From Chlorogloea sp. CCALA 695 (GTDB lineage Bacteria > Cyanobacteriota > Cyanobacteriia > Cyanobacteriales > Chroococcidiopsidaceae): a DNA stretch of 64,000 nt. The stretch covers positions 1 to 64,000 of the forward strand of contig NZ_PVWN01000008.1 of assembly GCF_003003885.1 (NCBI RefSeq), written 5' to 3'. The position numbers were made by a program, and so were the translations under genes. Of this stretch, positions 35,222-44,633 are shown one piece after another (position 1 is the first letter of the stretch; every line of letters starts with the position of its first letter). Below the pieces are notes generated by a model. It made no database searches. It saw only the letters and a program-made list of their open reading frames with translations, and had not been told where the DNA came from.

Positions 35222-36832
35222 TTAATTAGCAAGCCGCAATATATTTAAAGCAACAGCTTCCGCCACCTTAATACCATCAATACCCGCCGAGAGGATTCCC
35301 CCCGCATACCCAGCGCCTTCCCCCGCCGGATAAAGACCTTGGGTATTTAGAGATTGATAATTTTCTTGGCGTTTAATCCGAATCGGTGATGATGTGCGAG
35401 TCTCAACCCCTGTCAAAATCGCATCGTTCATCGCAAAGCCTTTAATTTTTTTAGCAAAAGCTGGTAACGCCTCGCGAATAGCAGAAATGGCATAATCTGG
35501 CAAACTCTGGCTCAAATCACCTAAATTAACTCCGGGGGAGTAAGATGGCTTAACGGTTCCTAGCTTGTTAGAAGGACGATTAGCGATAAAATCGCCTACT
35601 AACTGTCCAGGAGCATAGTAAGTCTTACCGCCCAATTCAAAAGCTCGTTCTTCTAAGCGACGTTGAAAATCAATTCCAGCTAATGGATGTCCCGGATAAT
35701 CTTCCGGTGTAATCCCGACAACGATCGCACTATTTGCGTTACGTTCATTGCGAGAGTATTGGCTCATTCCATTAGTAACTAATCGTCCGGGTTCAGAGGC
35801 GGCGGCTACTACAAGTCCTCCCGGACACATACAGAAACTATATACAGAGCGCCCATTTTGGCAGTGGTGAACAAGTTTGTAATCGGCTGCACCTAAAAGT
35901 TTATTCCCAGCATTTTCCCCAAAACGAGCGACATCAATAATTGGTTGGGGATGTTCCACTCGAAAGCCAATAGAAAAAGGTTTAGCTTCGATGTAAACTC
36001 CCCGATTGAACAGCATTTGAAAGGTATCACGGGCGCTATGCCCTACCGCCAAAACTACATGATTGCTGGCGATATATTCTCCACTAGCAAGCCTTACCCC
36101 CCGCACTTGCCCATTTTCAATATCGATATCTTCTACCCGACTTTGAAAGCGAATTTCGCCGCCCAATGATTCAATCGTGGCGCGGAAGCTTTGAACTATA
36201 CCCACCAGTTTAAAAGTACCGATATGGGGTCTATTTACATATAAAATCTCTGGAGAAGCGCCAGCATTGACGAATTCTGTCAGGACTTTGCGCCCATAAT
36301 GCTGAGAATCTTTAACTTGACTGTAGAGTTTACCATCAGAAAACGTCCCCGCTCCGCCTTCGCCAAATTGAGCATTAGATTCTGGGTTGAGACTTTCTTT
36401 ATTTTTCCAAAAAGCAAAAGTATCCACCGTGCGATCGCGCACTGCTTTACCCCGTTCTAACAAAATCGGGCGAAAACCCATTTGTGCTAGTAATAAGCCT
36501 GCAAACATTCCGCAAGGGCCTGTACCAATCACAATCGGTCGGGTTTCATTTGAAATTGGGGCTTTGACTACCAAACGATAGCTCATGTCGGGCGTAACGC
36601 TAATATGGGGGTCTTTTTTAAAGCGCTCAAGGAGTGGTTTTTCATGAGTTGTTTCTACATCCAAAATATAGACAAGCACAATCTCGCCTTTTTTACGAGC
36701 ATCATAGCTGCGCTTAAAAATTGTATAGCCGAGCAAATCGGTGGGGGCGATTTGAAGCTTTTTAAGGATAGCCGTTGCGATCGCCTCTTGGGGATGATCG
36801 AGAGGAAGCTTCACTTCGGTTAGTCGTAACAT
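35222..36832 (-). CDS. FAD-dependent dehydrogenase (COG2509-type)
   Basis: 536 residues from the ATG at 36832 (a TTG at 36838 is possible). An N-terminal domain of about 90 residues (LRLTEVKLPLDHP..., LLGYTIFKRSYDARKK) precedes a FAD-binding fold starting RPIVIGTGPCGMFAGLLLAQMGFRPILLERG. Other family segments are NAQFGEGGAGTFSDGKL, FCMCPGGLVVAAASEP and the C-terminal GLYPAGEGAGYAGGILSAGIDGIKVAEAVA. It is widely conserved and of uncharacterised substrate. It is probably transcribed on its own. Confidence 0.9.
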   Translation of the reverse strand: MLRLTEVKLPLDHPQEAIATAILKKLQIAPTDLLGYTIFKRSYDARKKGEIVLVYILDVETTHEKPLLERFKKDPHISVTPDMSYRLVVKAPISNETRPIVIGTGPCGMFAGLLLAQMGFRPILLERGKAVRDRTVDTFAFWKNKESLNPESNAQFGEGGAGTFSDGKLYSQVKDSQHYGRKVLTEFVNAGASPEILYVNRPHIGTFKLVGIVQSFRATIESLGGEIRFQSRVEDIDIENGQVRGVRLASGEYIASNHVVLAVGHSARDTFQMLFNRGVYIEAKPFSIGFRVEHPQPIIDVARFGENAGNKLLGAADYKLVHHCQNGRSVYSFCMCPGGLVVAAASEPGRLVTNGMSQYSRNERNANSAIVVGITPEDYPGHPLAGIDFQRRLEERAFELGGKTYYAPGQLVGDFIANRPSNKLGTVKPSYSPGVNLGDLSQSLPDYAISAIREALPAFAKKIKGFAMNDAILTGVETRTSSPIRIKRQENYQSLNTQGLYPAGEGAGYAGGILSAGIDGIKVAEAVALNILRLAN

Positions 36833-36891
36833 AGTCAATACAAATGGCTTAATTGAAATTAATTTTCGCTCTTTTGGGGATTTCTTCTAGC

Positions 36892-38016
36892 CTAATACAG
36901 ATCGTATTTCATTAACTGACAAGGTAAAGTGCCGTTAAACACTGCCGTCCGTTGGGATGATTTTAGCCCTATACACAAAGCTAATTCCTTGTTTCCACTC
37001 AATACAAAAGCAGTCCAGCCTTTGAAGCGTTGTTTTAGCACGTCACCTAAAAGCTTATAAAATGCCCCCAAGTCGCTATCTTTCCCCAATCGTTCACCAT
37101 AAGGGGGATTGCAAAACAAAACTCCACTGTCGGCGGGGGCTACAACGTCGCTCAAGTCCATTTGGGAAAACCAGACATGATTTAATACTCCGCAGTTTGT
37201 CGCATTTGAAACTGCACTTTCAATCGCCTTTTCATCTTTGTCGCTTCCCCAAATTGGCGCAGGGAGTGTATCTTTTTGACTATTCTTCGCCGATTCAATC
37301 AGTTCCTCTAAAAGCGTCAAGTCAAAATCGAGCCAAGTTTCAAACCCAAAACGTTCTCTAAATAGCCCTGGGGCGATGTTGAGCGCCTTTAAACTAGCTT
37401 CTAGGGGTAAAGTACCCGAACCACAAAGCGGGTCGTAGAACATTTGTTCTGGCTGCCAAGAAGATAGTTGAATCAAAGCCGCCGCTAGAGATTCTTTGAG
37501 AGGAGCAGCGCCCATTACTGGACGATAACCCCGACGGTGCAAGCTATTTCCCGAACTATCAAGGCTGACAGTACAAACTTCGCGCTCGATATGCACGTTG
37601 ATTCGTACATCGGGATCTTGTGTTTCTACATTAGACCTATCACCAAACTGTTCTTGCTGCTGTTCGACAATTGCTTTTTTAACTTGCAACGCCGTGAAAT
37701 GCGTGTGATTGAGACGATCGCTTTTTCCCGTCGCATTTACCGCCAGCGTCAAGTCTGGGGTAAGATACTCTGACCAATCAATTGTTTGGATGCCATTATA
37801 AAGATCCTCAGCATCTAAACATGGAAACTCCTGCAACTTTACTAAGATCCGAAACGGTAACCTTGCCCATAAATTAACGCGATAAAGTGTAGTGCGATCC
37901 CCAACAAAAGCCGCACCGCAAAATCCTGGCTCTACTTTATGAGCGCCTAATTGTTCCAATTCCTGAGCCGCAAGGGTTTCTAAGCCCCTAGCAACGGTTG
38001 CAAAATATTGTTTCAT
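36892..38016 (-). CDS. THUMP-domain class I rRNA/tRNA methyltransferase (RlmL-N type)
   Basis: SAM-dependent RNA methyltransferase resembling the N-terminal half of RlmL, which makes m2G in 23S rRNA. It starts MKQYFATVARGLETLAAQELEQLG from the ATG at 38016; the longer reading from 38088 translates repeat DNA (38046-38081). A ferredoxin-like and THUMP region occupies about 1-160. The methyltransferase part has MFYDPLCGSGTLPLEA (motif I region) and the catalytic VLFCNPPYGERLG (NPPY, about 305-317). It has 374 residues; the SAM-binding RlmK half is absent, as usual outside proteobacteria. Confidence 0.9.
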   Translation of the reverse strand: MKQYFATVARGLETLAAQELEQLGAHKVEPGFCGAAFVGDRTTLYRVNLWARLPFRILVKLQEFPCLDAEDLYNGIQTIDWSEYLTPDLTLAVNATGKSDRLNHTHFTALQVKKAIVEQQQEQFGDRSNVETQDPDVRINVHIEREVCTVSLDSSGNSLHRRGYRPVMGAAPLKESLAAALIQLSSWQPEQMFYDPLCGSGTLPLEASLKALNIAPGLFRERFGFETWLDFDLTLLEELIESAKNSQKDTLPAPIWGSDKDEKAIESAVSNATNCGVLNHVWFSQMDLSDVVAPADSGVLFCNPPYGERLGKDSDLGAFYKLLGDVLKQRFKGWTAFVLSGNKELALCIGLKSSQRTAVFNGTLPCQLMKYDLY

Positions 38017-38045
38017 AGTAACTAATGAATAACACCTTTTTACCA

Positions 38046-38081
38046 GTGCGATACGCCAGCGCGCTCGCAGAGCTTCGCATT
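38046..38081. repeat. Dispersed 36-37 bp repeat, copy 2
   Basis: GTGCGATACGCCAGCGCG followed by CTCGCAGAGCTTCGCATT matches 965-1001 except for one indel and three substitutions. It lies just upstream of the methyltransferase gene and creates a spurious N-terminal extension of that ORF. Confidence 0.6.
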
Positions 38082-38215
38082 CCACCAACCAATAGCTCTA
38101 CTAATAAGGAATCGCACGATAGCCTAATCGCGCTCCCGGTTACGGGCTTCGCACTTCAAACTCATTTACAGCTATAACTACGCTAACCTACTCAAAACTT
38201 CAGTTTGTCCAACAT

Positions 38216-38527
38216 CTAAATTGATACAGATGTAGTAGTTGGATTCTTAACCCAACTTAAAAAAGCTTTTAAAATTTCCTCAAGTTGAGTTTCATCACCA
38301 GCACCAATAAATTTATTATTTTCAAGGCGACAAAAAATCCACTGTTCTTCAGAAAGCTCCCTCCGAAGTGCTTGATAATGTTTGCCGTCAAGACTTGTTT
38401 CTTCAAGGTCAATTTTTATTAGCCACCCTGGATGATCAAGGGTTTCAATTACGATTCCAAAGGAGTGTTCCCAATCACCGTTGCAATTTGCAGCGTACCA
38501 TTTTTGTAGATCGCCGAGAACGTCCAT
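38216..38527 (-). CDS. Immunity protein 53 (Imm53) family protein
   Basis: 103 residues matching the Imm53 pattern: LQKWYAANCNGDWEHSFGI (about 7-25), then ETLDHPGWLIKIDLEETSLDG and EQWIFCRLENNKFIGAGDETQLEEILKAFL. Members of this family are known mainly as putative immunity proteins beside polymorphic toxins. No toxin gene lies near: upstream there are 188 bases and then ssrA, downstream a methyltransferase. It is therefore an orphan, either protecting against neighbours' toxins or doing another job. Soluble, no signal peptide. Confidence 0.85.
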   Translation of the reverse strand: MDVLGDLQKWYAANCNGDWEHSFGIVIETLDHPGWLIKIDLEETSLDGKHYQALRRELSEEQWIFCRLENNKFIGAGDETQLEEILKAFLSWVKNPTTTSVSI

Positions 38528-38699
38528 TTCTCATCTAAACAAAGTCTATTAACTGTTGATTATATAGAAATCTTTACAACACTTCTAGAACAGATGTTAT
38601 ACGGCAATATCTAATTATATTACGCGAAGCTTTAGAATTAATGCGATCGCATACCAGTAACAAATAAGTGCTAAAGATGTCAATTCCCCCATAACAAAC

Positions 38700-38705
38700 T
38701 ATAAT
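38700..38705 (+). promoter_or_regulatory. -10 element of ssrA
   Basis: A perfect TATAAT ends ten bases before the predicted 5' end of tmRNA. The -35 region (ATGTCA at 38677) is weak, at 17 bases spacing. Confidence 0.65.
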
Positions 38706-38715
38706 GTAAAAGTAC

Positions 38716-39100
38716 GGGGCTTTAAAGGTTTCGACAGGTTGGCGAAAGCTACTCTGTGATGCAGGTCGAGAGCGAGTTTCCTCTCGTAAATCAAAGACTC
38801 GAAAAAAAAGTAAATGCGAACAACATCGTTCCTTTCGCTCGTAAAGCAGTAGCCGTAGCCTAAAAACTCTCGTCTAATGTGAGCGTCTATAGTTTGACTC
38901 CGTTAAGGACTATAGACCAACCCCCAACGGATGCTCTAGCAAATGTTCTCTGGGTGGTTTGCTAGTTAAGACTTAACCAGTGAATCCCACCGTCCGGGAT
39001 AAGGGACGGTTCCCGCCTTGAGGATTAGATAGGATAAACCTGTGAATGAACGGGGAGTCAATACCCAATTTGGACACGGGTTCAATTCCCGTAAGCTCCA
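38716..39100 (+). ncRNA. ssrA: Transfer-messenger RNA (tmRNA), one-piece
   Basis: Rescues stalled ribosomes by adding a degradation tag. The 5' end GGGGCTTTAAAGGTTTCGACAGG is split here as GGGGCTTTAAA and GGTTTCGACAGG, both hallmark sequences. The 3' end GGTTCAATTCCC plus GTAAGCTCCA gives a T-arm and an acceptor stem pairing with the 5' GGGGCU (one G-U). CCA is not encoded. The tag reading frame is 38816-38863, starting GCG AAC AAC and reading ANNIVPFARKAVAVA before TAA; ANNIV-F-RK is the cyanobacterial tag type. The length of 385 nt is normal. It has its own promoter and terminator. Confidence 0.96.
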
Positions 39101-39110
39101 TAAATATAGA

Positions 39111-39142
39111 AATCCATTTAGCAAAACGCTAGATGGATTTTT
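39111..39142 (+). terminator. ssrA terminator
   Basis: AATCCATTTAGC (39111-39122), loop AAAAC, and GCTAGATGGATT (39128-39139) pair over 12 bases with one G-U, followed by TTTTT. It starts ten bases after the tmRNA 3' end. Confidence 0.88.
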
Positions 39143-39197
39143 GTTTAGTATGTGACCTCGACTAAACTAAGTAAAGTTGAGGTAAAAAGGAAAGAAA

Positions 39198-40196
39198 ATG
39201 ACACCAGCAAAACCCACTATTTTAGTTACCGGGGGAGCGGGATATATAGGCTCCCATGCAGTAAAAGCGCTTATTGGTGCGGGTTATGAAGTAATTGTTC
39301 TCGATAATTTGGTTTACGGACATCGAGAACTGGTAGAAGAAGTGTTGAAAGTAGAGCTAATTGTTGGAGATATTAGCGATCGCCCTTTACTAGATAAACT
39401 ATTTGCTAGTCGTAATATTGCCGCAGTTATGCACTTTTCCGCCTACGCTTACGTGGGAGAATCTGTCACGGATCCGGCTAAATACTACCGTAACAATGTA
39501 ATTGGCACGATCACCTTATTAGAAGCGATGATCGCATCTTCTATTAAGCAGTTTGTATTTTCTTCTACTTGCGCTACTTACGGCGTACCTCATACTGTAC
39601 CAATTACCGAAGATCATCCCCAAAATCCGATTAATCCCTACGGCGCTACTAAATTGATGGTAGAACGAATTTTGCAAGATTTTGATGTAGCCTATGGTCT
39701 AAAATCTGTTTATTTTCGCTATTTTAATGCCGCCGGAGCCGACCCTACAGGCTTATTGGGAGAAGATCACAACCCCGAAACTCATCTTTTGCCTTTAGTT
39801 TTAATGGCGGCTTTGGGTAAGCGAGATTCGGTGGCAATTTTTGGCACAGATTACCCCACCCCTGACGGGACTTGTATCCGCGATTATATCCACGTTACAG
39901 ACTTAGCTGATGCTCATATTTTGGGGTTAGAATATTTATTAAACGGCGGGGATACCAGTGTATTTAATTTAGGCAACGGGCAAGGATTTTCAGTTAAAGA
40001 GGCTATTGATACAGCAAGAAGTGTCACCGGACGAGAAATTAAAGTAGTGATGAGCGATCGCCGTCCTGGAGATCCGCCTATTCTTGTTGGTAGCAGCGAT
40101 AAAGCTAGAAATATTTTAGGCTGGGAACCTAAGTACCCAGCCTTAAAAGAAATATTGACTCATGCTTGGAAGTGGCATCAACAAAGGCATATTTAA
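39198..40196 (+). CDS. galE: UDP-glucose 4-epimerase
   Basis: Extended short-chain dehydrogenase that interconverts UDP-glucose and UDP-galactose. NAD-binding motif [15 protein letters not shown] (about 9-23), catalytic Ser/Thr in FSSTCATYG and YxxxK in NPYGATKLMVE. The family segment FRYFNAAGADPTGLLGEDHNPETHL is split around residue 175. Length 332. The ribosome site AAAGGAAAG precedes the ATG. It opens the polysaccharide-related region. Confidence 0.95.
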   Translation: MTPAKPTILVTGGAGYIGSHAVKALIGAGYEVIVLDNLVYGHRELVEEVLKVELIVGDISDRPLLDKLFASRNIAAVMHFSAYAYVGESVTDPAKYYRNNVIGTITLLEAMIASSIKQFVFSSTCATYGVPHTVPITEDHPQNPINPYGATKLMVERILQDFDVAYGLKSVYFRYFNAAGADPTGLLGEDHNPETHLLPLVLMAALGKRDSVAIFGTDYPTPDGTCIRDYIHVTDLADAHILGLEYLLNGGDTSVFNLGNGQGFSVKEAIDTARSVTGREIKVVMSDRRPGDPPILVGSSDKARNILGWEPKYPALKEILTHAWKWHQQRHI

Positions 40197-40341
40197 TAAA
40201 TCTTCTTGCAAGTGGGAATGTATAAATCAAAGATTCCTACTGTTTCAGATTGAGAGTAAGTTTGAAGAATGAAGGGTAAGAGTTAAATTCAACGACTCTA
40301 ACTTCATCTTCTAGCCTACTTGTTAGTACAAATTACTAATA

Positions 40342-41025
40342 TTAAAATGCGCCTACTCTGGCAACTAAAACATAAATTGTCTTCAAAATTACGTATATGT
40401 CGTATAGAGGATGCCACTGACTTTGGTAGCGCAAATCTAAGTTGACAATTTCTTCAAAGTCTTTGATGCTAGAACGACCGTTTACTTGCCACTCGCCAGT
40501 TAAACCGGGCTTTACCATTAAGCGCTTCCAGTGGCGATCATTGTAGAGGGCAACTTCATCCCCAGTAGGTGGACGGGTTCCTACTAAACTCATTTCGCCT
40601 ACCAAAACGTTCCAAAATTGAGGAAGTTCATCTAAGCTGGTGCTGCGGAGGATGCGACCTACGCGCGTTACTCGCGGATCTTTTTTATTTTTGAAGATCA
40701 GACCTGAAGCTTCATTTTGTACCTGGTCTTTTAAAGCGTCAGCATTTACGACCATAGAGCGAAACTTGCGAATCTTGAAGGTGCGCCCTTGAAGACCGTA
40801 CCGCTCTTGACTATACATTGCTGGGCCGGGGCTATCTAGCTTGATTGCGATCGCCACTGGCACGTACACTAGCGCTAAAATCGATAGCCCGACCAAACTG
40901 CCGATCACATCTAAAAAGCGTTTAAATACTGATGTTGCTGAACGGTGTGCAGCAATGTTTTGTTCCGCCGATTTAGATGGGGTTGCGTCGAATGCGGTGG
41001 GGAACGGTGCTTGATACATTGTCAT
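40342..41025 (-). CDS. Bacterial sugar transferase (polyprenyl-phosphate sugar-1-P transferase)
   Basis: Monotopic membrane enzyme that starts polysaccharide assembly by putting a sugar phosphate on undecaprenyl phosphate. One hydrophobic hairpin (FLDVIGSLVGLSILALVYVPVAIAI) near residue 38 is followed by the catalytic domain: SPGPAMYSQERYGLQGRTFKIRKFRSM, LRSTSLDELPQFWNVLVGEMSLVGTRPPT and KPGLTGEWQVNGRSS. At 227 residues it lacks the N-terminal CoA-binding-like domain of WbaP. The donor sugar is not predictable. It differs from the second sugar transferase at 44634-45449. Confidence 0.92.
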   Translation of the reverse strand: MTMYQAPFPTAFDATPSKSAEQNIAAHRSATSVFKRFLDVIGSLVGLSILALVYVPVAIAIKLDSPGPAMYSQERYGLQGRTFKIRKFRSMVVNADALKDQVQNEASGLIFKNKKDPRVTRVGRILRSTSLDELPQFWNVLVGEMSLVGTRPPTGDEVALYNDRHWKRLMVKPGLTGEWQVNGRSSIKDFEEIVNLDLRYQSQWHPLYDIYVILKTIYVLVARVGAF

Positions 41026-41428
41026 AACTGACCTGCAATAAAGGAACCGTAGAATTACTTAGGGTTACTCTGAATATAAACTCTGACCGGAAGTAAGGGT
41101 AGTATTTCGACCTAACCTTGCAGAATCTTCATCAAGATTACTGGGATTATCCGGTTTTGTAAAGCTTACGTAAAGAGATTTTCTCAGAACTTATACTTAG
41201 GTATCTTAAACTACTAAAACTTATAGTTAAATACATGGAGGTACTTCAAAACGTGTAAGTTAGATTAGCTTCTTTAGTATAGAGTTGGTTCAAAGCTTTG
41301 AGTAGCAAGAAATGCAGGATGCAAAACAGCTTGTTTTCAGCTTGAGTTGGTAATCATCTTAAACTATATATTCCGTAATTAAGGTGTTTTAGTTTACTAT
41401 TGCCCCTAGCTCCGACTAATCTAAATTT
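41026..41428. other. Intergenic region, 403 bases
   Basis: It lies between the divergent sugar transferase and pgsA genes and probably carries promoters for both. I see no ORF, RNA gene or clear repeat; AT-rich with scattered -10-like hexamers only. Confidence 0.5.
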
Positions 41429-41956
41429 ATGAATTTACCGAATTGGATTACGTTATCCCGGCTACTTGCCTTGCCAATTCTACTTTATTGCTTGGTATCA
41501 CCAACGATGGAAACCCGCATTTTTAGCATGATAATTTTTTTGATTGCAGCAGCAACCGATTGGCTAGATGGTTATTTAGCACGTAAATTGAACCAAGTCA
41601 CAGAATTAGGGAAATTCCTCGATCCGTTGGTAGATAAATTGCTCGTACTTAGTCCGTTACTAGCATTAATTCAACTAGGACAAGTCCCCGCGTGGGGAGT
41701 ATTTTTAATCTTGGCGCGGGAATTAACTATTGCTGGGTGGCGCGTTACCCCAGGCTTAACTGGAACTACCGCCGTTGTGGGAGCGAACGCTTGGGGTAAG
41801 CTTAAAACTGTTAGTCAAATAGCAGCGATCGCGCTATTAATTGCACCGCTACCAGAAAACTGGGCAATTGTTGCTAAAGCTACTTTTTGGTTCTCCGTAG
41901 CTATGACCTTGATTTCCGGGGCAATTTATATGTTTCCACCTCAAAACCAGCACTAA
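41429..41956 (+). CDS. pgsA: CDP-diacylglycerol-glycerol-3-phosphate 3-phosphatidyltransferase
   Basis: Membrane enzyme of phosphatidylglycerol synthesis, a lipid essential for photosystems. The CDP-alcohol phosphotransferase signature is complete: DWLDGYLARKLNQVTELGKFLDPLVDKLL (D-x2-D-G-x2-A-R-x8-G-x3-D-x3-D, about 43-71), written here as one motif but spanning four metal-binding aspartates. The 175 residues have several hydrophobic helices and the family N-terminus NLPNWITLSRLLALP. Confidence 0.93.
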   Translation: MNLPNWITLSRLLALPILLYCLVSPTMETRIFSMIIFLIAAATDWLDGYLARKLNQVTELGKFLDPLVDKLLVLSPLLALIQLGQVPAWGVFLILARELTIAGWRVTPGLTGTTAVVGANAWGKLKTVSQIAAIALLIAPLPENWAIVAKATFWFSVAMTLISGAIYMFPPQNQH

Positions 41957-41992
41957 GCAGAAAATTGAACCAGAAGGATTTTTTACCAGTAA

Positions 41993-42919
41993 TTAACCCA
42001 AAATTTGCTCATCTACAGAAAAATCCACCTCGATGCGATCTTTACCTGTGGCTAAATAGTCGTTGTGGAAAGAATCTTTTAACCCAGAAATTAAATCGTA
42101 TTTAGGTTGCCAATTTAGCTCATTGATAGCTTTGGTTACCGAAGTAAAAAAATGCTGAGGGCGGAAAGGAAAAGTCTTACGTTTACCAAAATCAAAGTTT
42201 TTTGGGTTGTAGTGGACAATTTGGACATTTTCGGGGGCTTTGCCCATAGCCACAGCGCAAGCACGAGCTAAATTATCAAAAGTAACGTAGCGATCACCCG
42301 ATACGTTGTAAATTTGCCCAATCGCCCGTTCGCAGCCTAATACTTGCACCATCGCGGCGGCTAAATCTGCTACATGACCTAATTGAGTAATAGGTAAACC
42401 ATTACCGGGAATAGGAATTGGGCGATCGCGCACCAAGCGGTCAAAAAACCAACTTTCTAGCTGATTATAATTCTGCGGTCCGTAAATATACGTAGGACGA
42501 ATAGAAGTAAAAGGAATACCTAAATCTGCTAAATAAGCCTCAGTTTCGTGCTTACCCTTGTGACGACTTTTGGGATCTACCGCATCTCCTTCAACGTGGG
42601 GGAGTTCCACAGCTTGTAAATAAACTCCCGCCGAACTCATATAGACAAAATGCTGCACTTTGCCTGCAAAGATTTCAGCTAAAGGCTGAGTATCAGATAG
42701 TTCCCGACCATTGTTGTCAAAAATAGCATCAAAGTGTTGTGACGAAAGCTTTTCAACCAGATCGCTCTTGATAGTGCGATCGCCAATAATTTGTTCTACT
42801 CCAGAGGGGACAGGATGATTGCCACGATTAAATAATACAACTTCGTGACCTTGAGCTACCAATAGCTTTGTTAGGTATACGCCAATAAACCGAGTACCGC
42901 CGATAATTAAAATTCGCAT
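41993..42919 (-). CDS. NAD-dependent epimerase/dehydratase, CSP41b-like
   Basis: Atypical SDR of 308 residues starting MRILIIGGTRFIGVYLTKLL, with the divergent active site SSAGVY and the family SIRPTYIYGPQNYNQLESWFF segment. It matches the CSP41 group: chloroplast RNA-binding/endonuclease proteins and their cyanobacterial ancestors. Whether this one acts on RNA or a nucleotide sugar is open. The neighbours (sugar transferases) do not decide, because pgsA and GT4 are transcribed from the other strand. Confidence 0.85.
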   Translation of the reverse strand: MRILIIGGTRFIGVYLTKLLVAQGHEVVLFNRGNHPVPSGVEQIIGDRTIKSDLVEKLSSQHFDAIFDNNGRELSDTQPLAEIFAGKVQHFVYMSSAGVYLQAVELPHVEGDAVDPKSRHKGKHETEAYLADLGIPFTSIRPTYIYGPQNYNQLESWFFDRLVRDRPIPIPGNGLPITQLGHVADLAAAMVQVLGCERAIGQIYNVSGDRYVTFDNLARACAVAMGKAPENVQIVHYNPKNFDFGKRKTFPFRPQHFFTSVTKAINELNWQPKYDLISGLKDSFHNDYLATGKDRIEVDFSVDEQILG

Positions 42920-43002
42920 AGCTAAATTAAAATTTTAAATGCCTTGATCGAGGTTATCAGTTTTAGTGCGATCGCGCTTTGTAAAATCCGTAAGTTTGCC
43001 CT

Positions 43003-44139
43003 GTGAAATATGCCCTCGTCCATGAATGGTTAACCCCCAAAGCTACGGGTGGCTCAGAACTTGTAGTTCAAGCCATTCTCAATAACTTTGAAGCTGACTT
43101 GTATGCCTTAATTGATTTTGAATCAACCAACAAAGAAAGTTATTTATTTGGGCGAAACATTGGTACAACTTTTCTCCAACACTTTCCTGGTAGTCAAAAC
43201 GGAGTGCAGAAATACTTGCCATTATTGCCCTTCGCCATTGAACAGCTAGATTTACGCAGTTATGACATTATTCTTTCCTCCGCCCACACCGTCGCCAAGG
43301 GTGTTTTAACTAGCCCCACCCAAATGCACGTTTGTTACTGTCATACTCCTATGCGTTTTGCCTGGGAATTGACCTTTGATTACCTCCGTAGCAGCCAAAT
43401 GGGCCGAGGTTTGCCGGGAGTTTTCACTAGGTATTTGCTGCACCAACTGCGCCAGTGGGATGTACTTACAGCCAACCGGGTAGACTACTTCATTGCCAAC
43501 TCTCAAAATACCGCGCGGCGGATTTGGCGCTGCTACCGCCGAACCGCCACTGTAATTTACCCACCCGTCAATATTGAGCGGTTTCCTTTTTTAGAGACAA
43601 AACAAGATTTTTACGTTACGGTTTCTCGGTTAGTAAGCTATAAGCAAGTAGCTTTAATCGTCCGAGCTTTTAACCAATTACAGCGCCCATTAGTAGTCAT
43701 TGGTGAAGGCGTGGAACTCAAAGAGATTCGGAAATTAGCGCAGCCAAATGTCCAGATATTAGGGGCGCAACCGGACGAAGTAGTAGAAAAATATATGTCC
43801 CAGGCTAAAGCCTTTATTTACGCAGCCTATGAAGACTTTGGCATTGCCGTTGTTGAGGCCCAAGCTTGCGGTACGCCAGTAATTGCCTATGGCGCTGGAG
43901 GAGCGTTAGAAACCGTCCTAGATATCTATCAACACCCAAAAAATGGTACAGGTTTATTTTTTGAGGCGCAAACGGTGACGGCGCTAATAGAGGCGGTAGA
44001 GAGGTTTGAACAATGCGCCAAAAATTTTCATTCTGAGACAATCTATAATCACGCTAGACAGTTTGCGCCGACAATTTTCCAAAAGCATTATCAAGATTTT
44101 GTCGAAAATTCCTGGCAGCAATTTTCCGCTCGAACGTAG
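43003..44139 (+). CDS. Glycosyltransferase family 4
   Basis: A 378-residue retaining GT-B transferase. It begins MKYALVHEWLTPKATGGSELV with a GTG start at 43003. The C-terminal nucleotide-sugar domain has VTVSRLVSYKQVALIVRAF, VVIGEGVEL and the E-x7-E motif region YEDFGIAVVEAQACGTPVIAY. It belongs to the cell-surface polysaccharide region. Donor and acceptor sugars are unknown. Confidence 0.92.
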   Translation: MKYALVHEWLTPKATGGSELVVQAILNNFEADLYALIDFESTNKESYLFGRNIGTTFLQHFPGSQNGVQKYLPLLPFAIEQLDLRSYDIILSSAHTVAKGVLTSPTQMHVCYCHTPMRFAWELTFDYLRSSQMGRGLPGVFTRYLLHQLRQWDVLTANRVDYFIANSQNTARRIWRCYRRTATVIYPPVNIERFPFLETKQDFYVTVSRLVSYKQVALIVRAFNQLQRPLVVIGEGVELKEIRKLAQPNVQILGAQPDEVVEKYMSQAKAFIYAAYEDFGIAVVEAQACGTPVIAYGAGGALETVLDIYQHPKNGTGLFFEAQTVTALIEAVERFEQCAKNFHSETIYNHARQFAPTIFQKHYQDFVENSWQQFSART

Positions 44140-44633
44140 CTATATGAACTTGAGCAAAAATAGGGTGGTACAGCGTTGTAAATTGTTTCTAGTTAAGAAA
44201 AAAATACACAACGCATATTTTTTTATTTCTTGTGCTTTCAAGACCCATCATGATTTAGGATAAACTTCAGCACAAAAGCAAGTACGAACCTATCGCCACG
44301 TTTCATATTCGGCTGGTACTACTACACTGTAGTTGTTAGCTAGTTGCAGCAAATTCTTCACTGGCATTTCTTTGGAGGTTGCCTGCGGTAGTGGGAAGCT
44401 AAAAACGCCATTTTTTATTTTGATCGATGAGGAAAAGTAATCGTATTATTACAGTGTTAGGTAAATCCTAGAGTTAGTTTCTGGAACTTTGAGCCCTGAA
44501 ACAGACCTAGTTGGGTAGTAAAATATACATTTTTAAGGTTATCCACAATGATTTAGATCAAAATCGCTTTATTTATGGTCATCTGGCTTTAAGATCGGGA
44601 CTATGTGTGGTGTGGATTGTGTTAAGGAGTATG
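44140..44633. other. Intergenic region between GT4 and sugar transferase genes
   Basis: 494 bases. Open frames exist, including an in-frame TTG at 44511 for the next gene, but they show no family resemblance. An upstream extension to 44511 would place about 41 unconserved residues before the ATG pair. I see no repeat or RNA. Probably a leader or promoter region. Confidence 0.45.
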
